Source: SB15 sp964557285 (GTDB lineage: Bacteria; Chloroflexota; Anaerolineae; Aggregatilineales; J027). Taken from it: a stretch of DNA of 8,565 nt. The translations under genes were made by a program, and so were the position numbers. A model generated the notes under the pieces. The model was not told the DNA's origin. It worked only from the letters and a program-made list of their open reading frames with translations, and did not search any database. The stretch lies in the NCBI GenBank assembly GCA_964557285.1, contig CAZKZS010000212.1, positions 1-8,565 on the forward strand, read 5' to 3'. Positions within the stretch are counted from its first letter, which is position 1; each line of letters starts with the position of its first letter. Shown in pieces: positions 1 to 5,816 of this stretch.

Positions 1-2
1 CC

Positions 3-788
3 CATACGATTAATGTTTGGTTCAAAGAGTCTGGAACGGCGATTGATAAAATCTGGTTAGGTACAGATCCAAATAGCCGGCCTACCCAGTGGAGATGTGA
101 CGCTGAAACCAGCGACCCCACCCAGTTCTGGCTGGCACGCTATGAACGTAACATCACGGTTGCCGACCCCACGACCCTTATTTTCAATATTTCCAGCGAG
201 GACGGCCACCGCTTCTATGTCGATGGTAATCTCAGACGCTCTCGATGGAACGCAGGGGAACAGATTTCATCTGAAAGTGTGGTGCTGACGCCAGGAACTC
301 ATACCATTGCGATTGAGTATCGTTCTGAAGACGCCAGTACGCGCTACCTGAAACTGGAATATGTGCTAGAAGGGCCAGTCTTCCATTCGGACGCGGTAGC
401 GAATATGAGCAGTAGCGCCGGCGACTATGATGATTACTACGGTGCGAGTGTCATCATGGAAGATGAAATCGACCTGACAGGCACGACCTTCCCCACGCTG
501 ACATGGTGGGATAAATTTGATGTGGGCAATCTGGACTCGATTATTGTCGAAGTTTCGGTGGTTGGCGGGAATGATCCTGCACCCGGCGCAGCCACGACCT
601 GGACATCGGTCTACAATGCCTATAACTTTACCAGCGCGAACTGGCGTAAACGGCTGGTTGACCTTTCCGCCTACGCAGGCAAGAAGATTGTCATTCGCTT
701 CCGGTTGGATGCCATCAATGACAACTCGGTAAATGCGGCAGCGACAGGCGACGGCTGGTACATCGACGACATTCAAGTTTCCGAATAA
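3..788 (+). CDS. Secreted multidomain protein, C-terminal part (PA14-like and MAM/immune-inhibitor-A-like domains), 5'-truncated
   Basis: The frame is open from the window edge and ends at TAA 786-788, giving 261 visible residues; the true start lies upstream. Three parts are visible. The first about 25 residues (HTINVWFKESGTAIDKIWL) match the closing strands of a carbohydrate-binding-like beta domain. Residues about 40-122 resemble PA14: an FWLARYERN opening, SSEDGHRFYVDG, then TPGTHTIAIEYRS. Residues about 125-261 resemble the MAM-like jelly roll found in immune-inhibitor-A type proteins: idL....PtLtWWdkFD, VDLSAYAGKKIVIRFRLD, and the terminal GDGWYIDDIQVSE. Such modules are usual in large secreted or surface adhesins, peptidases and glycosidases, where they bind glycans or assist folding. 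No catalytic domain is in view, so the enzyme class, if any, is unknown. There is no LPXTG or type IX sorting tail; the protein simply ends after the last strand. Domain calls are by pattern, without a profile search. Confidence 0.82.
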   Translation, partial: HTINVWFKESGTAIDKIWLGTDPNSRPTQWRCDAETSDPTQFWLARYERNITVADPTTLIFNISSEDGHRFYVDGNLRRSRWNAGEQISSESVVLTPGTHTIAIEYRSEDASTRYLKLEYVLEGPVFHSDAVANMSSSAGDYDDYYGASVIMEDEIDLTGTTFPTLTWWDKFDVGNLDSIIVEVSVVGGNDPAPGAATTWTSVYNAYNFTSANWRKRLVDLSAYAGKKIVIRFRLDAINDNSVNAAATGDGWYIDDIQVSE

Positions 789-805
789 CATTCACAGGAA
801 TCCCG

Positions 806-835
806 AAAAAGGCTGTCCACTAGACAGCCTTTTTT
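806..835 (+). terminator. Rho-independent terminator after the PA14/MAM protein gene
   Basis: A perfect 12-bp inverted repeat pairs AAAAAGGCTGTC (806-817) with GACAGCCTTTTT (823-834) around a 5-nt loop CACTA. The right arm ends in a run of six Ts (830-835). It begins 17 bases after the stop codon of the upstream gene. Because the arms are A-rich and T-rich it could work in both directions, but the minus-strand genes lie beyond the guanylate kinase gene. Confidence 0.9.
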
Positions 836-878
836 GTTGATTTTTGACGGAAATGCAATGGTTATCGAACGTGAGTTC

Positions 879-887
879 TGGTATTAT
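879..887 (+). promoter_or_regulatory. Possible extended -10 promoter for the guanylate kinase gene
   Basis: TGG-TATTAT carries the TGn extension (879-881) and a five-of-six match to TATAAT (882-887). The hexamer 17 bp upstream, TGGTTA at 859-864, is a poor -35, as is usual for extended -10 promoters. Transcription would start near 894, giving a leader of about 30 nt that contains the AGGTG ribosome site at 911-915. This is inference from motif and position only. Confidence 0.35.
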
Positions 888-922
888 TAGACAAAGGCAA
901 GGTGCAAAACAGGTGCTAATCC

Positions 923-1848
923 ATGAGGTATACAGGTCTTCTGTTTGTGCTGGTTGGCCCCTCCGGTACAGGCAAGAATACGATCATTACGACTTTGCTA
1001 AGGGAGCATAGTCCGGGAAATTTACGCCAACTCGCCACTGTCACGACACGCCCCAAACGGGAAAGTGAAACCGAAGGGCGCGAACACTACTTTGTCACTG
1101 AACCCCGTTTTCATGAACTCATCGACTCCGGTGCGCTCATTGAATATCAGCTTATCCACAAACAGTGGTACTATGGCACACCCCATGAAGGCGTGAAAAA
1201 GGCCATTGATACGGGCGAAGATTTAATCGCGGATATTGATGTGTTTGGCGCAAAGGCGCTTAAAAGTGCCTTTCCGGAAAACGTGGTTCTGATTTTCATC
1301 GCGCCGCCGGACAGTCGGGTACTGGAAGAACGGATTCGCAGCCGCGACTCGGATTCTGAAGAAACCATTCGTACCCGTCTGGAACGTGCTGCGATGGAAC
1401 GCACATATATTCCCGAATGTGATTATGTGGTCGTTAACGATGACCTGGAACAGGCGGTTCAACTGGTCAAAGACATCCTGGTAGCCCACAAAAATAACCT
1501 GCATGTGGAAGACCGTGCTGCATTTGCGGCTCATGCGTGGATTGCTGAACCGAAGGGTGTGCTAACCGTCAACGAACAACTGCCGTGTACGGAGGTAGAA
1601 AAGCGGGAGACAGCGATTTCTACCTTAAAAAGCCGCCTTACTGAGCAGGGTATTCTGGCCGAAGATTTAAACGGACATGAGGCGAGTGTCTGGTATCACC
1701 GCCAGCACGGACAGCCGATGGTGGATATGATTGTGCCAATGCGGGCGGTTCAAATTTCTGACGGTCTGCCGACACGCTGGCAGCAGTCCGAAGTTATCCC
1801 TCTACCAAGTTACATCAAGGAACTGATGGCGGATTTGCGACCCACTTT
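923..1848 (+). CDS. gmk: Guanylate kinase with C-terminal extension (possible degenerate NUDIX domain), 3'-truncated by scaffold gap
   Basis: The N-terminal about 190 residues are a guanylate kinase, which phosphorylates GMP to GDP with ATP in the cytoplasm. The P-loop is GPSGTGKNT at 12-20. The GMP-binding region has TTRPKRESETEGREHYF (41-57), IEY (73-75) and YYGTP (83-87). LIADIDVFGAKALK (101-114) and the lid-region arginines RIRSRDSDSEETIRTRL (137-153) follow the family order. Ordinary guanylate kinases end near 205 residues; this one continues to at least residue 308. The extension has a stretch (ETAISTLKSRLTEQGI, 229-244) that resembles a NUDIX box with its metal-binding glutamates lost, then hydrophobic strands and a proline-bearing end (VIPLPSYIKELMADLRP). 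ATG 923 is supported by AGGTG at 911-915, 7 nt upstream. The frame is real to 1848, where ten Ns begin; any stop beyond the gap is not trustworthy. The kinase call is firm and the NUDIX idea is weak. Confidence 0.93.
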
Positions 1849-1858
1849 NNNNNNNNNN
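1849..1858. other. Scaffold gap (ten Ns)
   Basis: Ten consecutive Ns join two contigs. The plus-strand guanylate kinase gene and the minus-strand solute-binding protein gene both run into it, so both lack their true 3' ends. Ten may be a placeholder length. The gap sits where two convergent genes would meet, a place that often holds a terminator hairpin. Confidence 0.97.
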
Positions 1859-2640
1859 GAAACGAGCGAGATGCCGGCGTAGTCGGAGGCGTCGAGCGTG
1901 CCATCGGCTTGCATGTCCTGAAGGGCTGCTTCAACTGCCCGATGTAAGCGCCAATCCGAACGGCGCATTGCTATTGCATAGGGGTCTGGCACAACAGAAG
2001 TCAGACCCCATTTTTTATCTGCATAATAAAGCGCGGAAATCCGGTCAACCAGCGCTGCGTCTGCCCCCCCTGAATAAACCGCTTCAACGGCTTCCTGTGC
2101 AGTAAAGTAGCGCTGAATAGTCAGATTTTTCACCTGCCGCGCCGTTATATCCCCTTCTGAAGCAAATTCTACCGCCAGTGTTTTTCCTGCCAGCGCTTCC
2201 AGGCTGGTATATGCTTCGGGGCTAACCAGCACATGTCCCGCATCAAAATAAGGGGAGCTGTAACGGATTCTATCCATACGGAATGGGTCAGGCCGCAGCG
2301 TAGAAATCACCATATCCGTGCCGCCGGGATTGAGCAGCGAATCATACGTGCCATCATATCCCAGCAGCATGAAACGCACTTCCAACCCCAGCCGCCTGCC
2401 AATTTCCCGTATGATGTCCGGCTCCAGTCCGATAGGGCCGTCGTCCGTGTAAATACTGAAAGGCGGCAGGGTAGGATCAGTACCCACGACCAAAAAACCC
2501 TGTTGTTGAATACGCTCCCAGTGAGCATCATAGGGGCCGCGTTCCGGTTGGCGTAAATCCAGAAACGCGCCTATCACTGTAAATAGCACGACAGCCGCCA
2601 GACTCAGGCGGAGCATCGTGGGTGAAGCTAGTTGTACCAT
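1859..2640 (-). CDS. Extracytoplasmic amino-acid-type solute-binding protein (SBP_bac_3 family), 3'-truncated by scaffold gap
   Basis: A periplasmic-binding-protein type II fold, expected to bind an amino acid or similar small polar solute outside the membrane. The N-terminus has a hydrophobic segment LRLSLAAVVLFTVIGAFLDL with no lipobox cysteine, so it is a signal peptide or membrane anchor. The mature part opens with GFLVVGTDPTLPPFSIY and GLEPDIIREIGRRLGLEVRF, then DMVISTLRPDPFRMDRIRYSSPYF, where the Arg after ISTL is the usual carboxylate-binding residue. ALAGKTLAVEFASEGD opens the second lobe and AALVDRISALYYA carries the conserved Asp. ATG 2640 overlaps the upstream glycosidase stop by 13 bases. 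GTG 2655 and ATG 2616 are alternatives, and none has a strong ribosome site, so translational coupling is likely. The frame reads to YAGISLV, close to a normal C-terminus, and then meets the Ns. No permease or ATPase gene is visible. Confidence 0.88.
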
Positions 2641-3776
2641 GCAGGCATGTCCCACCCACGCGCATAGGCTTGCAGCACGGTATAAATTGGCCTGGGGTCA
2701 AATAACACCGAAACGTAAGTAAAATAATCCGGGTAGCCGTTGGTGGGCAGGGGATAACGAAATGCCCACAGGCAAAAGGTTTCTAGCCAGGGATAATGTT
2801 CGGCAGCATAAGCATAAGCATCCAGCGTATAGGCGATACGCTGCCCCGGGCGCACCGCATACTGCCAGCGTGGATGGTCATTCCAGCCGCCTTCTGTCAC
2901 AAAGATAACTTTGTGTTCATCCCCATGTTTGACCATGACTTCGCGCAGCAGTTCCACGCGGCGAAAGTTCAGTTTGTCAGGGGCGGGGGCGGCCTGCGGC
3001 GGTGATGTGAAGCCGTAAACGTGGGCGGCCAGCGCATCAAAATAATCGCCTGCCCCTGCCTCATACAGTTCATTTAAAAAGTCAATGTCATTCCAGCCGC
3101 CTGCGCCGTGTGGGGGTTCATTGGTGGGGGCAAGCGCCCCGCCCAGAATCACCACATCCGGGTTCGCGGCGTGGGCGGCTGTATAGGCCAGTTGGAGCAA
3201 ATACGTATACCGCAGGGGGTCGGCGGGTTCGCCACTCCACTCGATATTGAGATTCGGCTCATTCCAGATAATCAGGTGATTCACCCGTCCAGCGTAACGT
3301 TCCGCAAATGCCCCCACAAACGCGGCATATTTTTCTGCCAGTTCGTTATTCATATAGTTGCCGTTGGAATCTTCAGGACGCGCCCAATCGGGGGTGAAGC
3401 CCAGCCGCGCAATCAGGCGAATCCCCTGATTTTCAGCATGACGAATAATCCGGTCAGAAAACCACCAGTCATACACCCCTTCCTCACGCTCAATGTATGC
3501 CCAGGGGAAATACTCAACCGCCGTTGCTGCCCCCATTTCCCGCACCATTTCAAAGGTTTTTTGAATCGGCTGTTCCTGTACCTCATCCGTTAGACGGGTG
3601 TGAACACAAACACGCGGGTCAACGGTTTGCACGGTACGCGGGCGGCCAAGCGCAACTTTTTGCAGTCGATTATCAGGGTTCTGGGGCGGGATGGAGGGCG
3701 CGGCTGCCAGCAGCACTAGAATCAGCACCGCCAGACCAAGCCGCAGCAGCCAGCTATTCAGATTCCAGAATGCCAT
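2628..3776 (-). CDS. Secreted clan GH-A (cellulase-like) glycoside hydrolase
   Basis: 382 residues. After a hydrophobic N-terminus (WLLRLGLAVLILVLLAAAPSIPP, about 9-31), which is a signal peptide or anchor, comes a TIM-barrel glycosidase. The acid/base glutamate is E173 in IIWNEPN (169-175), at the end of strand 4. The nucleophile is probably E295 in IFVTEGGW (291-298), at the end of strand 7. Other barrel landmarks are FPWAYIEREEGVYDWWFSD (90-108), RLIARLGFTPDWARP (120-134), and LAAHVYGF (249-256). These fit the GH5/GH39-like clan GH-A with a retaining mechanism; the family and substrate cannot be fixed by eye. ATG 3776 is chosen because it gives a clean signal sequence and overlaps the upstream TetR-type gene by 23 bases; the same frame is open further upstream without a signal. 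It is the fourth gene of a five-gene overlapping operon. Confidence 0.9.
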   Translation of the reverse strand: MAFWNLNSWLLRLGLAVLILVLLAAAPSIPPQNPDNRLQKVALGRPRTVQTVDPRVCVHTRLTDEVQEQPIQKTFEMVREMGAATAVEYFPWAYIEREEGVYDWWFSDRIIRHAENQGIRLIARLGFTPDWARPEDSNGNYMNNELAEKYAAFVGAFAERYAGRVNHLIIWNEPNLNIEWSGEPADPLRYTYLLQLAYTAAHAANPDVVILGGALAPTNEPPHGAGGWNDIDFLNELYEAGAGDYFDALAAHVYGFTSPPQAAPAPDKLNFRRVELLREVMVKHGDEHKVIFVTEGGWNDHPRWQYAVRPGQRIAYTLDAYAYAAEHYPWLETFCLWAFRYPLPTNGYPDYFTYVSVLFDPRPIYTVLQAYARGWDMPAWYN

Positions 3777-4320
3777 ATAGGAAAATATCAACCATCCCAT
3801 CAATCCAGGCTTTTTCCGGGAAAATCCGCATGGCAAAACGTGCTGGACGAGGTGCAAACTGCTGCGTTGCCACAAAACCGATTACGAGCGCGGCAAATGC
3901 CCGCCCCAGCATCACCGGAGAAATGGGACGTATCCCGGGGAGGCCGGAAAGCCGATTCACGAATCGGGCAGCATCCCCGGCCATTTCGGTCATGAGGGCC
4001 GTTAAATAACTGGCCTGATTAACCTGTACATCCAGCAGGGCATAGGTCATAAAAATGGGATGGCTTTCCAGCAGAGTCATCAGACGCATAAACACGTCGC
4101 GCACCAGCGTTTCGGCATCTTGGCCTTTCGCCTGTCGCAAAATCTGACGCAGCGATTGGCGGGGGCTGTGACGTTCCAGCAGTGCCAGCAAAATGTCCTG
4201 CTTGTCTGGAACAGCCGCTATCTCTATGTTGGCTTCGGCGGCCAGGTCTGCCAGCGAAACCGCTTCATAGCCGCGCTCCTGAAACAGTCTGTCGGCCGTA
4301 CCTAAAAGCAGGTCATTCAT
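3754..4320 (-). CDS. TetR/AcrR-family type transcriptional regulator with shortened HTH
   Basis: 188 residues. The N-terminus has the TetR order: helix 1 LLLGTADRLFQERGYEAVS, helix 2 LADLAAEA, then PDKQDILLALLERH, which is the start of helix 4. The C-terminus (AFAALVIGFVATQQF and WIDGMVDIFLYGIL) is like the ligand-binding and dimer region of the family. The oddity is the recognition helix. Where relatives read roughly AGVSxGTLYYYFPDK, this protein reads ANIEIAAVPDK, about four residues short and without the Tyr-Phe pair. DNA binding may be changed or lost. Its ATG overlaps the preceding stop as ATGA (4320-4317), so it is translationally coupled, and its own end overlaps the glycosidase start by 23 bases. 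It may regulate its own operon, but no operator was identified. Confidence 0.8.
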   Translation of the reverse strand: MNDLLLGTADRLFQERGYEAVSLADLAAEANIEIAAVPDKQDILLALLERHSPRQSLRQILRQAKGQDAETLVRDVFMRLMTLLESHPIFMTYALLDVQVNQASYLTALMTEMAGDAARFVNRLSGLPGIRPISPVMLGRAFAALVIGFVATQQFAPRPARFAMRIFPEKAWIDGMVDIFLYGILESE

Positions 4321-4538
4321 TTTTCGCTGCTGCTACCCAGTTCCGCCACCTGTCGAACCGTTCCCAGCAGCAGCAGCCCCAACTTCACTAAATCCCCCGT
4401 AGAGAGATTCCCCGATTTGAGATGTTCATTTTCCTGAGCCGCGCGGTTGAATAAGTAGGCTGCTACCAGTCCCGTCACCAGCCCCAACGCGCCGCCCACA
4501 ATATAGATATTGAGTGAATTGTTATTGTTGTTTTCCAT
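4317..4538 (-). CDS. Small glycine-zipper membrane protein, 73 aa, unknown function
   Basis: A short polar start (MENNNNNSLN) is followed by one transmembrane helix at about 10-31 with glycines spaced for helix packing (VGGALGLVTGLVAAYLF). A charged stretch comes next, then a second amphipathic or hydrophobic helix (TGDLVKLGLLLLGTVRQVAELG) and a charged tail. Two ATGs stand together at 4541 and 4538. I prefer 4538 because GGAAG (complement of 4545-4549) is 6 nt from it but only 3 nt from 4541. The start lies inside the end of the upstream two-TM gene and its stop forms ATGA with the TetR-type gene, which ties expression to the operon. I recall similar small proteins in Chloroflexota but cannot confirm it here. 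A function in oligomeric membrane assembly would be speculation. Confidence 0.75.
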   Translation of the reverse strand: MENNNNNSLNIYIVGGALGLVTGLVAAYLFNRAAQENEHLKSGNLSTGDLVKLGLLLLGTVRQVAELGSSSEK

Positions 4539-4968
4539 CATTGACTTCCGGGATTCTTAACGTTTCTGAAACAGTATATCGCCAGCGTGCGAGTCTGGCG
4601 CGCGTGGTAATGACCGGTGCGGTCAGTCGTTCGGAACTGGTGCGGGCGAAAAGTGCGCCTCTTTCGCTGTACTGACGGGCAAGCTCAAGCGGCTTCACAG
4701 CCAGCCCGGGCAGGCGACCCGCATTAAACGCGATAAAGAGCAGGGCTGCATTGATTCCGAACATGATCAGCGCAAAGGGGAACAGAACAAACATGACGAC
4801 TAGAATACCCGCCATTACGCCAATTTGCTGCCCACTTAAGGTATCGGTCATGGCAAGGATAAACAAAATGACTGCCCCAAGTACCAGCAGCCCCACTGGA
4901 ATTAAAACGGGCAAAAAAACCCGTCGAAAGGCGTCCTGTTTGTGTTTTTGAAGTGTATCTTCGTTCAT
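4522..4968 (-). CDS. Two-transmembrane-helix membrane protein, unknown function
   Basis: 148 residues with a basic N-terminus (KHKQDAFRR), a first transmembrane helix at about 18-40 (VFLPVLIPVGLLVLGAVILF), a second at about 50-80 (GVMAGILVVMFVLFPFALIM), and a cytoplasmic-looking C-terminal half rich in Arg (ELARQYSERGALFARTSSER, RARLARWR). No catalytic motif is seen. The start at 4968 is chosen over the upstream ATG at 5028 because AAAGGGTG (complement of 4974-4981) is well placed before it. The extra 20 residues from 5028 would also run across the likely promoter. It is the first gene of the minus-strand operon. The 3' end overlaps the start of the 73-aa membrane protein gene by 17 bases. 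I do not recognise the family. Confidence 0.78.
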   Translation of the reverse strand: MNEDTLQKHKQDAFRRVFLPVLIPVGLLVLGAVILFILAMTDTLSGQQIGVMAGILVVMFVLFPFALIMFGINAALLFIAFNAGRLPGLAVKPLELARQYSERGALFARTSSERLTAPVITTRARLARWRYTVSETLRIPEVNDGKQQ

Positions 4969-4990
4969 GAATTCACCCTTTATCCGCCCC

Positions 4991-5014
4991 ATTTTAACAC
5001 GTTCCCTATAAAAT
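4991..5014. promoter_or_regulatory. Divergent promoter region with two facing -10-like elements
   Basis: TAAAAT at 5009-5014 on the plus strand and its mirror TAAAAT on the minus strand (complement of 4991-4996) fit the TANNNT -10 pattern. They are separated by only 12 bases. The plus-strand site would start transcription near 5021, just before the phosphopantetheinyl transferase. The minus-strand site would start near 4984, a few bases before the ribosome site of the two-TM gene. No convincing -35 was found for either, so this is positional inference. Confidence 0.35.
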
Positions 5015-5040
5015 CCACTTAAATGCACTATGAGAAGCCT

Positions 5041-5742
5041 ATGGACATTTTCACGCTACCGGAAGTATGGGACGCGCTGCCTGAACTCAAGGATGGCGAC
5101 ATCCACCTGTGGCTGGCTTCCCTGAATCAGCCCAATCTCCCTATGCTCAAGAGTCTGCTGGCGCCGGATGAACTGCAAAAGGCAACCCGATTTTATTTTG
5201 CGAAAGATAAAAATGCTTATATCGCCGCACGGGGTTTGCTGCGGAAACTCCTTGCCAGTTACCTGAACCGTGACCCCGCCGCCCTGCACTTTGATTACAA
5301 CACTTTTGGTAAACCTTTTTTACCTCCCCCAACGGAACTCACTTTTAACTTGTCCCACTCCTTTGAACTGGTTTTATATGCGGTAGGGCGGAATGTTGTG
5401 CTGGGGGTAGATATTGAACACATCCGTCCGGTGAATGAATTTTGGGACATCGCCCGGGGGTACTTTTCAAAAAATGAAGTGGCATTGCTGCAAACCGTTC
5501 CGGAGGGTCAGCAGTTAGAAGCCTTTTATAATTGTTGGACGCGCAAAGAAGCCTTCATCAAAGCAAAGGGGGAAGGGCTGTCAATGCCCCTAAATCAGTT
5601 CGACGTGACCCTGATTCCTGGTGAACCCGCCCGACTGCTGGCAACAAGAGGGCATCCCCGTGAAGCGAGTCAGTGGCAGCTTGCCAGTTTTACTCCTCAG
5701 CCGGGATACGTGGCAGCACTGGCCTGGATGAAAAGCGGATAA
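5041..5742 (+). CDS. 4'-phosphopantetheinyl transferase, Sfp superfamily
   Basis: The enzyme moves the 4'-phosphopantetheine arm from coenzyme A to a serine of acyl or peptidyl carrier proteins, in the cytoplasm. Family signatures are clear: FDYNTFGKPFL (substrate region), FNLSHS (lower ridge), LGVDIEHI with the magnesium-binding Asp and Glu, and FYNCWTRKEAFIKAKGEGL with the W-x-x-KE-A-x-x-K core. The length of about 233 residues matches Sfp/Gsp-type enzymes rather than the 120-aa AcpS type. ATG 5041 is preferred: GAGAAG lies just upstream and the likely transcription start is near 5021. ATG 5023, in the same frame, would add six residues and give an almost leaderless message. No polyketide, peptide synthetase or fatty acid genes are in view, so the carrier protein is unknown and it may serve primary metabolism. 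I avoid the symbol sfp because paralogues share these motifs. Confidence 0.93.
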   Translation: MDIFTLPEVWDALPELKDGDIHLWLASLNQPNLPMLKSLLAPDELQKATRFYFAKDKNAYIAARGLLRKLLASYLNRDPAALHFDYNTFGKPFLPPPTELTFNLSHSFELVLYAVGRNVVLGVDIEHIRPVNEFWDIARGYFSKNEVALLQTVPEGQQLEAFYNCWTRKEAFIKAKGEGLSMPLNQFDVTLIPGEPARLLATRGHPREASQWQLASFTPQPGYVAALAWMKSG

Positions 5743-5758
5743 GAAAAGGATTTTTAAG

Positions 5759-5787
5759 TTGACGATTGGGGGAAAACGGGGTAGTTT
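5759..5787 (+). promoter_or_regulatory. Sigma70-like promoter before the diheme/nonaheme cytochrome genes
   Basis: TTGACG at 5759-5764 (five of six to TTGACA) is separated by exactly 17 bases from TAGTTT at 5782-5787 (TANNNT type). Transcription would start near 5794, between the phosphopantetheinyl transferase stop (5742) and the chosen TTG start of the diheme gene (5817). The spacing is ideal and the -10 is weak. Seen in sequence; function inferred. Confidence 0.5.
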
Positions 5788-5816
5788 TTAATGCAGCGAT
5801 TTGGGAACTTATTTTA

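Noticed and set aside
366..791. Open frame of 141 codons on the minus strand
   Set aside because: Antisense to the PA14/MAM protein gene, which has clear domain patterns in the plus frame.
900..916. Repeated AGGTGC (900-905 and 911-916) as an operator
   Set aside because: The second copy is the ribosome binding site of gmk, and a six-base direct repeat is expected by chance.
1849..1882. Continuation of the guanylate kinase frame to a stop after the Ns
   Set aside because: The gap length is not reliable, and the bases after it code on the minus strand for the binding protein. The stop at 1880-1882 is accidental.
3108..3593. Open frame of 161 codons on the plus strand
   Set aside because: Antisense to the GH-A glycosidase catalytic barrel, including its WNEPN motif.
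3497..4009. Open frame of 170 codons on the plus strand
   Set aside because: It crosses two well-supported minus-strand genes (glycosidase and TetR type) and has a low-complexity, unprotein-like composition.
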